A stretch of 64,000 nt of DNA. It comes from Nocardia arthritidis NBRC 100137 (GTDB taxonomy: Bacteria > Actinomycetota > Actinomycetes > Mycobacteriales > Mycobacteriaceae). The DNA is taken from positions 50,084 through 114,083 of the forward strand of contig NZ_BDBB01000027.1 of assembly GCF_001612765.1 (NCBI RefSeq). The letters are read 5' to 3'. Each line of letters begins with the position of its first letter. Position 1 is the stretch's first letter. Below the pieces are notes generated by a model, which saw only the letters and a program-made list of their open reading frames with translations, was not told the origin of the DNA and searched no databases. Of this stretch, positions 17,291 through 25,337 are shown in pieces. The position numbers and the translations under genes are program-made.

Positions 17291-17935
17291 TCAGTTGCGT
17301 TCGAGTTCAATCGGGTGCGTCGCGAGCAAGGACAGCGGGAGCGGCTGACGGCGCAGCACGTGCGCCCACAGGTCCGGGCGGCCCGTGCTGATCGGGTCGG
17401 ACGGCAGGGCCGACACCACGATCCAGTCGTCGTTCTCCAGCTCGCCCTCCAGTTGCCCGAAGGTCCAGCCCGCGTAGCCCGCGAAGATCCGGATGCCCTC
17501 GACGAGCGGGGCGACCCGCTCGGGATCGGCGTCCAGGTCGACGAGGACGACCCGTCCGTCGATACGCCGCAGCCCGGGGACGCCCTCGATGCGCGCGCCC
17601 ACCCGGACGGTGCCCAGGCACAGCGCGGCGTCCCGTTTCACCGGGCCGCCGATGAACAGCGTGCGTGGCGCCGCGACCGCGTCCGTCCAGCGCGGCAGCA
17701 CCTCGTGCACGGCCGTATCGCTCGGGCGGTTGAGCACCACGCCGAGGCTGCCCGCCTCGTTGTGCTCGATGATGTAGACGACGGTGCGCCGGAAAGTGGG
17801 TTCGACCAGTTCGGTGGCCGACACCAGCAGCGTCCCGGCACGAACCACCTGCTCGCCGTGTCGGAACTCGCGTCGCCTGCGGTCACCGTGCCCGCCGCGG
17901 GTCTTCCGATCGTCCGGGTCTTCTGCGCGTGCCAC
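17291..17935 (-). CDS. YqgE/AlgH family protein (UPF0301)
   Basis: A protein of about 214 residues clearly of the YqgE/AlgH family: RAGTLLVSATELVEPTFRRT, IIEHNEAGSLGVVLNRPSDT, FIGGPVKRDAALCLG and FAGYAGWTFGQLEGELENDD are family signatures. It resembles the mycobacterial Rv0038 protein almost throughout. The molecular role of the family is unclear. No ATG is available near the conserved start; the GTG at 17935 (VARAEDPDD) gives a length close to the mycobacterial protein. The start is uncertain, since the frame is open further upstream. It is divergent from the acyltransferase gene. Confidence 0.88.
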   Translation of the reverse strand: MARAEDPDDRKTRGGHGDRRRREFRHGEQVVRAGTLLVSATELVEPTFRRTVVYIIEHNEAGSLGVVLNRPSDTAVHEVLPRWTDAVAAPRTLFIGGPVKRDAALCLGTVRVGARIEGVPGLRRIDGRVVLVDLDADPERVAPLVEGIRIFAGYAGWTFGQLEGELENDDWIVVSALPSDPISTGRPDLWAHVLRRQPLPLSLLATHPIELERN

Positions 17936-18071
17936 TCCGACATCATCGCAGCTGTTCGCCCACAATGCGCCTTCTGCGGCCGACTTCTGTGTGCCGGATT
18001 TGCCGAACGGGTGGCGGCCCGACGCCGGACGCCCCGTTGCGCTACCGCCGCCACATCGTAGAGTCCAGCTC

Positions 18072-18833
18072 ATGGAACCGCCCGAGGTGCGCCTCGAGAA
18101 CAGCGACACCGTGTACGACTACTACCGCGATCATCGCCAGAACCGCCTGAATGCATGGGGGGCCTACGCCGTTCTCGGCCGCCGCTACCACCCGCGCGTC
18201 ACCTACGCCGAGGGCGCGCGCGCCGCGCTCCGCACGGTGATCAGGCAGAACAGGCCGCTGCTGATCGCGATCAACCATCTCTCCGAGAGCGATCCCTACA
18301 CCGTCGCCGCGGCCGCGTGGCGCAGCGGGCTACGGCGGGTGATCGGCCGGGTGCGCGTGCTGGCCAAGGACGAGCTGTTCGTCGATCCCGATCAGCGGCG
18401 CAAGATCGACATGATGGGCGGCATCCCGGTGTTCCGCGGCAAGGACCACGGCATCCGCGCGGTGAACGCCGCGGGCCAGCGCATGATGGACGTCTGCGCG
18501 GAGCGGATGGCCCGCGGCGACGGCATCGCGGTCTTCCCCGAGGGCACCTGCAACGACGTGGACCCGGCCCGCGTGCAAGCGGTGGGCAGCGGCATCGGGC
18601 ACATCGCGTTCCGGGCGATGAAGCTAGGCGTCGAGCCAGTGCTGGTGTCGATGGCACTGAGCTACGGGCCGCGCCGGGACCCGGCGGTGCGGCCGACGAA
18701 GGAGGACGCCAAGGGGGCCAGCTTCCACTTCGGTGTCCCCATACTCGAGTTGCCGCCCCGGCCCGGGGACATCGCCCGGCTGGTGCGCACCGATCTGCAG
18801 AAGGCGCTCGACGCCGCCGTCGCGGCCTACTGA
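18072..18833 (+). CDS. Lysophospholipid acyltransferase (PlsC-like)
   Basis: A 253-residue acyltransferase of the PlsC/LPLAT family, which transfers an acyl group to lysophosphatidic acid or a similar acceptor at the membrane. The catalytic His/Asp motif is NHLSESDP near residue 77 (NH-x4-D). The second motif is GGIPVFRG and the third FPEGTCNDVDP. No long membrane helix is obvious, so it is probably peripherally attached. The ATG at 18072 gives the right lead before the domain. It ends 4 bases before the stop of the convergent GNAT gene. Confidence 0.85.
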   Translation: MEPPEVRLENSDTVYDYYRDHRQNRLNAWGAYAVLGRRYHPRVTYAEGARAALRTVIRQNRPLLIAINHLSESDPYTVAAAAWRSGLRRVIGRVRVLAKDELFVDPDQRRKIDMMGGIPVFRGKDHGIRAVNAAGQRMMDVCAERMARGDGIAVFPEGTCNDVDPARVQAVGSGIGHIAFRAMKLGVEPVLVSMALSYGPRRDPAVRPTKEDAKGASFHFGVPILELPPRPGDIARLVRTDLQKALDAAVAAY

Positions 18834-18837
18834 GGGC

Positions 18838-19149
18838 CTACTGCGGCAGGTTCAGCCGGTCGCGCGCCCAGTGCGGCACCATCGTGAGGTATTCGGGACG
18901 GGTCTCGATGAAGTGGTGGACCGTGCGGCACATGGGCAGCGCGCCGAGCGCGTCGTCGCGGGTGCTGTTCAGCGCGGTCTCGACCAGCAGCCGCGCGTAG
19001 CCCTGCCCCTCGTAGCGGGGGTAGATCTCGGTGTGCACGAACGCGCGCTCGGAAGCCGTGTCCTGGTATTCGGCGTAGCCGGCGATCGCACCGTCGACGT
19101 AGATCTCGAAGCGTTCCAGTGCGGTGTTGTTGCTGACCTCGGTCGACAT
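18838..19149 (-). CDS. Small GNAT-type acetyltransferase (COG2388-like)
   Basis: A 103-residue protein resembling the short Gcn5-related acetyltransferases of COG2388. The acetyl-CoA loop is YEGQGYARLLVETAL, preceded by the strand AFVHTEIYPR. The FETRPEY-like ending (HHFIETRPEYLTMV) is typical of these minimal proteins. Substrate unknown. The ATG at 19149 gives the expected length, and the gene stands alone between the acyltransferase and the secreted hydrolase. Confidence 0.75.
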   Translation of the reverse strand: MSTEVSNNTALERFEIYVDGAIAGYAEYQDTASERAFVHTEIYPRYEGQGYARLLVETALNSTRDDALGALPMCRTVHHFIETRPEYLTMVPHWARDRLNLPQ

Positions 19150-19306
19150 GGCTCGACGCTACTCTGTGCCCCGGTGTCCGGATAAATCACACGCCCGACC
19201 GGGCGGAATCCCGCCACCGACTTGTCTGTCCCGGCGGCCCTGCGCAGAATGCTCTTGGTCGGGTCCGTCGTCGCGCGCGAGCGGGCAGGCTCGGGGAGGT
19301 ACGAAA

Positions 19307-20896
19307 ATGATGAGGACACCGCGGGTTTCGCGGGTCGCGGCCACCGTCGTCGCCGCAGGCTTGCTCGGGGGATCGATCTTCACCGGCGTCGCGGACGCCG
19401 CGCCGGGAATCGCCTTCGGCCGGTGTCCGGAGGGGGCGGTGCCCGCCGATCGGGGTGTGCGGTGCGCCGTCGTCAGCGTGCCGATGAACTACACCGACCC
19501 GGATGGGACCACGATCGAGCTGACCGTCAGCCGGATCGCCGCCACCGGCGAGCGGGAAGGTGTGCTGTTCGCCAACCCCGGCGGTCCCGGTGCGGACGCG
19601 CTGGACTACTGGGCGCGCCGGGTGGAGGTGTTCCCCGCCGGGCTCGCCGAGCACTACGACCGAATCGCCGTACAACCGCGCGGTCTGCGCTGGTCGACGC
19701 CGCTGGAATGCGGAACGAGCACCAAGAGCGAGCAGGGCCGGCAGGTCTCCCTCGGCGGCGGCAACCGCGACGAGATCAAGAAGGCCTGCGACGCGGCGCA
19801 GCCCGGTTACCTGGAGGCCATCACCACCGAGAACACCGCCCGCGACATCGACGCCGTGCGCGCAGCGCTCGGGCTGGAGCGGATCGGTTACCTGGGCACG
19901 TCCTACGGCACCTATCTCGGCGCGGTCTACGCGGCGCTGTTCGGCGACCGGGTGGACCGGATGGTCCTGGACTCCAACGTCAACCCGGATTGGGTGTGGA
20001 CCGAGGAGTTCGCCCAGCAGCAGGTCGCGGGCAAACAGCGCCTGGACGACTTGTTCGCCTGGATCGCCGAACACGACGACGAATACCACCTCGGCGACAC
20101 CGCGCTGCAGGTGTATCGCAACTGGGTCCGGTTGGCGGCGGCCCAGGGCGGCGGCTGGTACGCCAACCTGACCCCGCCGCCCGCGAGCGTCGGCGACCTG
20201 CCCGGCGCGCTGCCCGAGCCGCTCGCCGAGATCGCCAGGGACGGCTACACCGGCAGCGTCGAGCAGCTCGGCAAACTGCAGAACCTGTTGCGCACCTTGG
20301 TCAGCGGCGGAGTCTCCGCGCAGGTGCCGTTGCTCGGCGCGACCACCGTGGCCACCTATACCCGCACCTTCTGGCCGGTCTTCGCCCGCGCGATGGCCGA
20401 CGCCGCGGCCGATCCGGCGAACGTGCAGCGCCTGCGGGCCATCGAGGGCGCAACGTCGACCGACCCCACCGGGCGGTTCGTGTTCAGCGCGATCACCTGC
20501 AACGAGAACGCCGTGCCCGGCAGGCCGGAACTGCTCGGCGCCGCGGTCGGCACCATAGCCTCCGGCGGCAACGCCATGGACGCGCGCGCCGACCTGGTGC
20601 GCTCGGGAATGGCCTGCGGTTCCTGGAAACCGGTGACGAAGCCGGTGCCGATCACGGGTGCGGCGCTGCGCACCCCGCCGCTGGTGCTGCAGAGCCGTCA
20701 CGACGCGCTGACCAAATACGAAGGCGGCCCGGCCATGGCCGCGGCGCTGGGGGGCGCGCTGGTCGTCGTGGACGGCGGCGACCACGGCACGTTCGGTCGC
20801 GGCAATCCGGCGGTGGACGAGGCCGTGCTCACCTACCTGCGCACCGGGAAGGTCGACATCACCCGGGCCGACCAAGCTCCGCTGCCCGCGAACTGA
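19307..20896 (+). CDS. Secreted alpha/beta hydrolase (TAP-like peptidase)
   Basis: A 529-residue alpha/beta hydrolase with an N-terminal signal peptide (SRVAATVVAAGLLGGSIF, cleavage after ADAA). The oxyanion region is FANPGGPGAD, the nucleophile Ser lies in YLGTSYGTYLGAVY, and the C-terminal TAP-like domain carries TPPLVLQSRHDALT and the catalytic His in GGDHGTFGRGN. The family includes secreted tripeptidyl aminopeptidases of Streptomyces and mycobacterial Hip1-like and other cell-wall proteases and esterases. It is most likely exported by Sec. Two ATGs in a row start the gene; GGGGAGG lies seven bases upstream of the first. Substrate remains open. Confidence 0.88.
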   Translation: MMRTPRVSRVAATVVAAGLLGGSIFTGVADAAPGIAFGRCPEGAVPADRGVRCAVVSVPMNYTDPDGTTIELTVSRIAATGEREGVLFANPGGPGADALDYWARRVEVFPAGLAEHYDRIAVQPRGLRWSTPLECGTSTKSEQGRQVSLGGGNRDEIKKACDAAQPGYLEAITTENTARDIDAVRAALGLERIGYLGTSYGTYLGAVYAALFGDRVDRMVLDSNVNPDWVWTEEFAQQQVAGKQRLDDLFAWIAEHDDEYHLGDTALQVYRNWVRLAAAQGGGWYANLTPPPASVGDLPGALPEPLAEIARDGYTGSVEQLGKLQNLLRTLVSGGVSAQVPLLGATTVATYTRTFWPVFARAMADAAADPANVQRLRAIEGATSTDPTGRFVFSAITCNENAVPGRPELLGAAVGTIASGGNAMDARADLVRSGMACGSWKPVTKPVPITGAALRTPPLVLQSRHDALTKYEGGPAMAAALGGALVVVDGGDHGTFGRGNPAVDEAVLTYLRTGKVDITRADQAPLPAN

Positions 20897-21060
20897 ACGT
20901 GCGGCCCGGGAGACGCTCGTGTTGGAGGCCGAACGCCGCAGCTGGATCCAGCCGCCCGAGCGGCAGCATCTGGAGTGCGGGTCCGGATGTCCGCACCCAG
21001 CCCTTCGCGAAGCGGATGTGTCGTGGTGCGGCCGATCCGATGGCGTTCGAGAATGTGGGG

Positions 21061-22179
21061 ATGACACCCGCTGCGCGAGTGATCCTCGCTCCGGACAAGT
21101 TCAAGGGGTCGCTGGCCGCGCCGGAGGTGGCGGCGGCCCTCGCGGCGGGATTGCGCCGGAGCGCACCGGATACCGAGATCCGGCAGGTGCCGGTCGCCGA
21201 CGGTGGTGACGGCACGGTCGAGGCGTTCGTCGCGGCAGGTTGGACGCGGGTGGAGTTGACGGCGCCGGGGCCTACCGGGGTACCGCGCCGGACGGCCTAT
21301 GCCCGGCACGGGACGACCGCTGTCGTGGAACTGGCCGCCGTGGTCGGTCTGGCGGACTTGCCCGGGGGACGGCCGGACCCGTTGGGCGCGAGCACATATG
21401 GGCTCGGCGCGGTCCTGGCGCACGCCATGGAGCACGGCGCGACCGAGATCGTGCTCGGCCTGGGCGGCAGTGCCTCCACCGACGGCGGCGCGGGCATGCT
21501 CCAGGCCCTCGGCGTCCGCATCCTGGATGCCGACGGGCGGGAATTGCCGCGCGGCGGAGCGGCTTTGACCCACGCCGCACGGCTGGACCGCTCGCGCCTG
21601 CACCCCGGTGTCGCCGGTACGCGATTCACGCTGGCCTGCGACGTCGACAATCCGCTGCTCGGGCCGACCGGCGCGACGGCGGTGTACGGGTCGCAGAAGG
21701 GCGCCGGGCCTGCCGAACTCGACGTCCTCGAATCGGCGCTGACCGTCTGGGCCGAACTCGTCGGCCCCGAGTTCGCGCGGCTTCCGGGCGCGGGCGCGGC
21801 GGGCGGTACCGGTTTCGGTGCGCTCGCCGTGCTGGATGCACGGGTGCGCAGCGGCATCGAGGTCGTGCTCGAGTTGCTGGATTTTCCCGCCCTGCTCGTC
21901 ACCGCCACCCTCGTGGTCACCGGTGAGGGATCGCTCGATCGGCAGAGCTTGCACGGCAAGGCGCCGGTCGGCGTGTGCGCGGCCGCTCGTAAGGCGGACG
22001 TCCCCGTAGTCGCCGTGGCGGGCCGTACGCTGCTCGCCTCCGAGGAGATCCGGGCCGCTGGCTTCGCGGGCAGCTATGCGCTGGCCGATCTGGAACCCGA
22101 CCCGGACCGCTCGATGGCGGAGGCGGCGGCACTGCTCGAACGCGTCGGCGGCCGGATCGCCGCCGAGTGGCTGGATTAG
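21061..22179 (+). CDS. Glycerate kinase
   Basis: A 372-residue glycerate kinase of the GlxK/GarK family, which phosphorylates glycerate, usually to 2-phosphoglycerate. Signatures are APDKFKGSLAAPEVAAALAA at the N-terminus, VADGGDGTVEAF, GLGGSASTDGGAGMLQALG near residue 135, and TGEGSLDRQSLHGKAPVGV near residue 290. The ATG at 21061 begins the conserved domain; the frame stays open far upstream, but that part is out of frame with the real hydrolase gene. Glycerate could come from the glucosylglycerate hydrolase encoded 18 kb away. It stands alone, with 164 bases after the hydrolase gene. Confidence 0.92.
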   Translation: MTPAARVILAPDKFKGSLAAPEVAAALAAGLRRSAPDTEIRQVPVADGGDGTVEAFVAAGWTRVELTAPGPTGVPRRTAYARHGTTAVVELAAVVGLADLPGGRPDPLGASTYGLGAVLAHAMEHGATEIVLGLGGSASTDGGAGMLQALGVRILDADGRELPRGGAALTHAARLDRSRLHPGVAGTRFTLACDVDNPLLGPTGATAVYGSQKGAGPAELDVLESALTVWAELVGPEFARLPGAGAAGGTGFGALAVLDARVRSGIEVVLELLDFPALLVTATLVVTGEGSLDRQSLHGKAPVGVCAAARKADVPVVAVAGRTLLASEEIRAAGFAGSYALADLEPDPDRSMAEAAALLERVGGRIAAEWLD

Positions 22180-22227
22180 CTCGCCGATGCCAGAACGTCC
22201 GGCGCCGGTCGCTCCTTTCCTCGGTGG
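22177..22227 (-). pseudogene. Decayed copy of an HxlR gene tail
   Basis: Read on the minus strand this stretch contains GACCGGCGCCGG and CTGGCATCGGCGAGCTAA, ending LASAS-stop. That nearly repeats the last codons of the adjacent HxlR gene (DRHRHE...LLASAS-stop), with a few bases missing between. It looks like the leftover of a tandem duplication. Confidence 0.5.
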
Positions 22228-22229
22228 GA

Positions 22230-22586
22230 TCAGCTCGCCGACGCCAGGAGATTCGCGGCCAGCTCGTGCCGGTGCCGGTCGCCCCACTCCTCGAGCGGAC
22301 GCAGCGCGACGGCCAGCTCCTTGCCGAGCGGCGTGAGCGAGTACTCGACCCGGGGCGGGACCTCGGGGTAGACCTCGCGGTGCACCACGCCGCTGGACTC
22401 CAGATGCCGCAAGTTCTCGGCGAGGACTTTCTCACTCACCCCGTCGAGCAGTCGGCGGATCTGTCCGAAGCGCTGGGGGCCGGTGCCGAGCACCCACATC
22501 AGGTGCATCTTCCACTTGCCGCCGACGACATCGATCGCGACCGTCATGCCGCACACTTCGTGATCCGCGTCACTGCCCATGCCCAT
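22230..22586 (-). CDS. HxlR-family transcriptional regulator
   Basis: A 118-residue winged-helix regulator of the HxlR family. It has the conserved Cys12 (DHEVCGMTVAIDVVGGKWK), which acts as a redox or electrophile sensor in some members, then FGQIRRLLDGVSEKVLAENL as the DNA-binding helices and EYSLTPLGKELAVALRPLEE as the wing and dimer helix. It is divergent from the imine-reductase-like gene, which it probably controls. Repeats of ACCTCG lie between the two genes. ATG at 22586; a second ATG two codons later (MGMGSD) is an equal alternative. Confidence 0.9.
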   Translation of the reverse strand: MGMGSDADHEVCGMTVAIDVVGGKWKMHLMWVLGTGPQRFGQIRRLLDGVSEKVLAENLRHLESSGVVHREVYPEVPPRVEYSLTPLGKELAVALRPLEEWGDRHRHELAANLLASAS

Positions 22587-22598
22587 CGCGCTCCTTTG

Positions 22599-22637
22599 AC
22601 CTCGTTTCGGACCTCGAGGTAAGCAACCGCACCTCGA
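22599..22637. promoter_or_regulatory. ACCTCG repeats between divergent genes (HxlR operator?)
   Basis: ACCTCG occurs at 22599-22604, 22611-22616 and 22632-22637, with spacings of 12 and 21 bases. The middle copy is part of the perfect palindrome ACCTCGAGGT (22611-22620). The repeats lie between the HxlR regulator and the enzyme gene, where an HxlR dimer would be expected to bind. Confidence 0.5.
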
Positions 22638-22724
22638 CGTTCGGTCTTCCCGACTCTACCTGCGGGAACGACGATGAATTCCGGCGCCGACGCAAGTAAC
22701 CGACGAGAACCGAAGGGACACATC

Positions 22725-23603
22725 ATGTCCGAGCAGACCACCGCACGCGCAGTCTCCGTCGTCGGCCTCGGGCCGATGGGGCAGGCGATGGTCCGGGCCT
22801 TCCTGGACGCGGGCGTCGAGGTGACGGTGTGGAACCGCAGCCCCGAAAAGGCCGACGCCATGGTCGAACTCGGCGCGAAGCGCGCCGCGACCGTCGCCGA
22901 CGCGCTCGACGCGAACGAGGTCACCGTGCTCAGCCTCACCCACTACGCGGCCATGTACGAGGTGCTGGGCCAGGCGACCGGCCACCTGAAAGGCAAGGTG
23001 ATCGCGAACCTGTCCTCCGATTCGCCGGAGAAGGCGCGCGAGGGCGCGCAGTGGGTTCGCTCGCACGGCGCCCGATTCATCTCCGGCGGCGTCATGTCGG
23101 CGGGGGACAACATCACGCACCCGGCGTCCTACATCTTCTACAGCGGCCCGCGTGAGGTGTTCGACGCGCACGCCGAGTTGCTGCGACCGCTGAGCCCGCA
23201 GGAATACCTCGGCGCGGATGACGGGCTGGCGCAGATCTTCTACCAAGGGCTGCTGACCATCTTCCATCCCTGGTTGCTCGCCTTCGACCAGGCCACGGCG
23301 ATGATCGACCGGTCCGGGCACGACATCGCCGCGTTCGTCCCCTTCGCGATCCGCTCGGCCGCCGCGTTCCCGTACTTCATGGAGGAGTTCTCGGTCGCCA
23401 ACCAGAACGGCGGCTGGGCCTCCCTGGCCAGTCTGAAGATGATGGACGCGGGCGCACAGCACGTCATCGACGCGAGCGAAGAAGTCGGCGTCGACGCCGT
23501 CCTCTCGCACACCGCCCAGGCGCTCTGGCGCAAGGCAGTCGCCGCGAGCGAGCAGGCCGGCAACCCCGTCTCCACATACGCCCTCCTCCGCGGCGACGCC
23601 TGA
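22725..23603 (+). CDS. NADPH-dependent imine-reductase-like oxidoreductase
   Basis: A 292-residue beta-hydroxyacid-dehydrogenase-type protein. The N-terminal Rossmann motif is VVGLGPMGQAMVRAFLDAG with VWNRSPEKA after it, pointing to NADPH. The helical C-terminal half (LASLKMMDAGAQHVIDASEE, TYALLRG at the end) looks like the imine reductase (IRED) group, rather than true 6-phosphogluconate or hydroxyisobutyrate dehydrogenases; the dehydrogenase Lys motif is not seen. Substrate unknown. The ATG at 22725 has GAAGGGA upstream, so it is preferred over the earlier in-frame ATG at 22674. Divergent HxlR control is likely. Confidence 0.83.
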   Translation: MSEQTTARAVSVVGLGPMGQAMVRAFLDAGVEVTVWNRSPEKADAMVELGAKRAATVADALDANEVTVLSLTHYAAMYEVLGQATGHLKGKVIANLSSDSPEKAREGAQWVRSHGARFISGGVMSAGDNITHPASYIFYSGPREVFDAHAELLRPLSPQEYLGADDGLAQIFYQGLLTIFHPWLLAFDQATAMIDRSGHDIAAFVPFAIRSAAAFPYFMEEFSVANQNGGWASLASLKMMDAGAQHVIDASEEVGVDAVLSHTAQALWRKAVAASEQAGNPVSTYALLRGDA

Positions 23604-23681
23604 CCCTGCACACCCCGGCTTCGCAGAGTCGTTCCTCGCATGCACAGCCATGCGAGACCTAATCGGCTCTGCGAGGTCAGG
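23599..23681. terminator. Large nested inverted repeat after IRED gene
   Basis: Three nested complementary pairs are visible: CCTGACC/GGTCAGG (outer, 23599-23605 and 23675-23681), CGCAGAG/CTCTGCG (23622-23628 and 23667-23673) and CTCGCATG/CATGCGAG (23635-23642 and 23649-23656) around a 6-nt loop. The outer arm includes the IRED stop codon. It may end transcription or fold into a longer structured RNA. Confidence 0.5.
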
Positions 23682-23699
23682 GCTGGCGGGAGCGCTCAC

Positions 23700-23770
23700 C
23701 TATGGAGAGCGGTGCTCTTGACTTCGGGGCACGCTCCGTGGAACACTTCTCTCTATAGAGAGCAGTGCTC
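23700..23770 (+). promoter_or_regulatory. 18-bp direct repeats before F420-type reductase gene
   Basis: Two 18-bp copies, CTATGGAGAGCGGTGCTC (23700-23717) and CTATAGAGAGCAGTGCTC (23753-23770), agree at 16 positions. The second contains the palindrome GAGCAGTGCTC. TATAGA inside it could be a -10 element. They are probably a regulator's binding sites; no regulator gene is adjacent. Confidence 0.55.
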
Positions 23771-23786
23771 ACAACAAGGAGAAGTC

Positions 23787-24233
23787 ATGGACCTCAGCAC
23801 CCGCTACCTCGGCCCGGCCGGATTCGACGCGATTTTCAACCGGTTCGCCAACCTGCTGCCCAAGCTCGGCATCAGCGTGATGGGGTCGCGACTGCTCGCG
23901 GTGCGCGGGCGCAAGAGCGGGGAATGGCGCACCACGATGGTCAACTTGATGGTGCGGGAGGACGGTGAGCGCTTCCTCGTCGCGCCGCGCGGTCACACGC
24001 AGTGGGTGCGCAACCTGCGCGTCGCGGGCGGGGGCGAGTTGCGGCTCGGCCGCAAGGTGGAGACGTTCACCGCCACCGAGGTGGCCGATGCCGACAAGGT
24101 GCCGCTGCTGCGCCTCTACCTGCGGAAGTGGGGCTGGGAGGTCGGCAGGTTCTTCGAGGGCGTGACCAAGGACGCCACCGACGAGGAACTCGCCGCCATC
24201 GCGCCCGGGTTCCCGGTTTTCCAGCTCCGGTGA
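23787..24233 (+). CDS. Deazaflavin (F420)-dependent nitroreductase-like protein
   Basis: A 148-residue protein of the Ddn/DUF385 family: split-barrel proteins that use reduced coenzyme F420 (or related cofactors) to reduce quinones, nitro compounds or other substrates. Family features are VRGRKSGEWRTTMVNLMVRE near residue 40 and VAPRGHTQWVRNLRVAGGG near residue 65, the latter being the F420 contact region. AAGGAG is 8 bases before the ATG at 23787. Ddn-type proteins in mycobacteria keep quinones reduced at the membrane and activate nitroimidazole drugs. Physiological substrate not known here. Confidence 0.85.
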   Translation: MDLSTRYLGPAGFDAIFNRFANLLPKLGISVMGSRLLAVRGRKSGEWRTTMVNLMVREDGERFLVAPRGHTQWVRNLRVAGGGELRLGRKVETFTATEVADADKVPLLRLYLRKWGWEVGRFFEGVTKDATDEELAAIAPGFPVFQLR

Positions 24234-24236
24234 ACT

Positions 24237-24686
24237 TCAGGCAGAACGGGCCAGGAATTCGATGGCGGCGGCGTAACCCTGGATGCCCATCCCCGCGACC
24301 ACCGCGGTCGCGATGGGAGAGATGTAGGAGTGGTGCCGGAACTCCTCACGCGCGTGCACATTGCTGATGTGCACCTCGACGATGGGGAGCTCCGGAATCA
24401 CCAGCGCGTCCCGTAGCGCCACCGAGGTGTGGGTGAGTCCCCCGGGATTGATCACGATGCCCGACTCGGCGCCGCGCGCCTGGTGGATGCGATCGATGAG
24501 CGCGCCTTCGGAGTTGGACTGGAAGGCGACGATCTCCCGGTCGAATCTCGCCGCGGTCCGCCGGCACAACTCCACGACGTCGTCGAGCGTGGCCGAGCCG
24601 TACACCTCCGGTTGCCGGGTGCCGAGCATGTTGAGGTTCGGGCCGTTCAGAACCAGGATCGGGCCCGGCGTCGCGGTCACAGCCAT
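24237..24686 (-). CDS. aroQ: Type II 3-dehydroquinate dehydratase
   Basis: A 149-residue type II dehydroquinase, which converts 3-dehydroquinate to 3-dehydroshikimate in the shikimate pathway. ILVLNGPNLNMLGTRQPEVY holds the catalytic Arg and Tyr of the flexible loop, VINPGGLTHTSVALRDAL follows near residue 75, and EVHISNVHAREEFRHHS carries the active-site His. All catalytic residues are present. ATG at 24686 is chosen; a TTG three codons earlier is possible. No other aro gene is near. Stand-alone aroQ genes may serve either aromatic synthesis or quinate breakdown, which context does not settle here. Confidence 0.93.
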   Translation of the reverse strand: MAVTATPGPILVLNGPNLNMLGTRQPEVYGSATLDDVVELCRRTAARFDREIVAFQSNSEGALIDRIHQARGAESGIVINPGGLTHTSVALRDALVIPELPIVEVHISNVHAREEFRHHSYISPIATAVVAGMGIQGYAAAIEFLARSA

Positions 24687-24737
24687 GCACGGCAAGATAC
24701 CGCGCCATGCCGTGCCGCTCGGACCGGACCCGACCGG

Positions 24738-25337
24738 CTACAACCCCTGCGGACCTTCCGAGCGCAGGTCGTCGACCTTGCGCATGGCTTCGCGCAGTTC
24801 CTCCAGCCACGCTTCCGCGTGCCGGCCCGCCAGCTTCACGGTCCAGGCCAGCGCATCGGCGCGGGAACGGGCGACACCCGCGTCGACCAGAGTGTCGAGT
24901 ACCTTGCGCTCCGGCTGGCGCAGCCGGGTCATGACGGGCACGGCCAAATGGGTGAACATGATCCGTTCCCCGTCCACCGACACGCCCCAGGCCACATTGC
25001 GCCGGTAGCGGTGCTGCGCCTCGTTCGCGATCTGCATCCGGGCGGGCCGGGTGGACTCGCGGAACCGGGCGACCGCGCCCTCCTTGGTCGCGCGCGGCAC
25101 TTCTGCGGCCGGGGCGTCGGCGTCGTCGGTCTCCGGCGTCCTCTCCGGCTGCGGGATCGCCAGCTCGCCGATGACGACGATCTCGTCCCGATCGACTTCG
25201 ATCACCGGCGGGCCGGTGAACCACTCACTCGGCAATCTTCCGGCGAACCAATCGGGCACGTCCGACGGGTCCGGCAGGTCTGCCTGCTGCCAGCCGCCCG
25301 TTCGCCCGAAACCCCGGCCGCGGTGTGCGTTTCTCAT
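24738..25337 (-). CDS. Conserved actinobacterial protein of unknown function
   Basis: A 199-residue soluble protein that I do not recognise as a named family. The first 80 residues are acidic and variable (PETDDADAPAAEVPR). The second half looks conserved and helical: GVSVDGERIMFTHLAVPVMT, then RKVLDTLVDAGVARSRADALAWTVKLAGRH and EAWLEELREAMRKVDDLRSE. The helix pair ARSRADALAWTVKLA resembles dimerisation or DNA-contact helices of small regulators, which is only a suggestion. No signal peptide or membrane segment. ATG at 25337 with AGGTGA upstream. Confidence 0.65.
   Translation of the reverse strand: MRNAHRGRGFGRTGGWQQADLPDPSDVPDWFAGRLPSEWFTGPPVIEVDRDEIVVIGELAIPQPERTPETDDADAPAAEVPRATKEGAVARFRESTRPARMQIANEAQHRYRRNVAWGVSVDGERIMFTHLAVPVMTRLRQPERKVLDTLVDAGVARSRADALAWTVKLAGRHAEAWLEELREAMRKVDDLRSEGPQGL

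Noticed and set aside
19222..22179. A 985-codon open frame that seems to fuse a long N-terminal part to glycerate kinase
   Set aside because: The first 613 codons run through the hydrolase gene in another frame and have the Arg/Ala/Gly-rich look of an out-of-frame shadow. The conserved kinase starts at the ATG at 21061.
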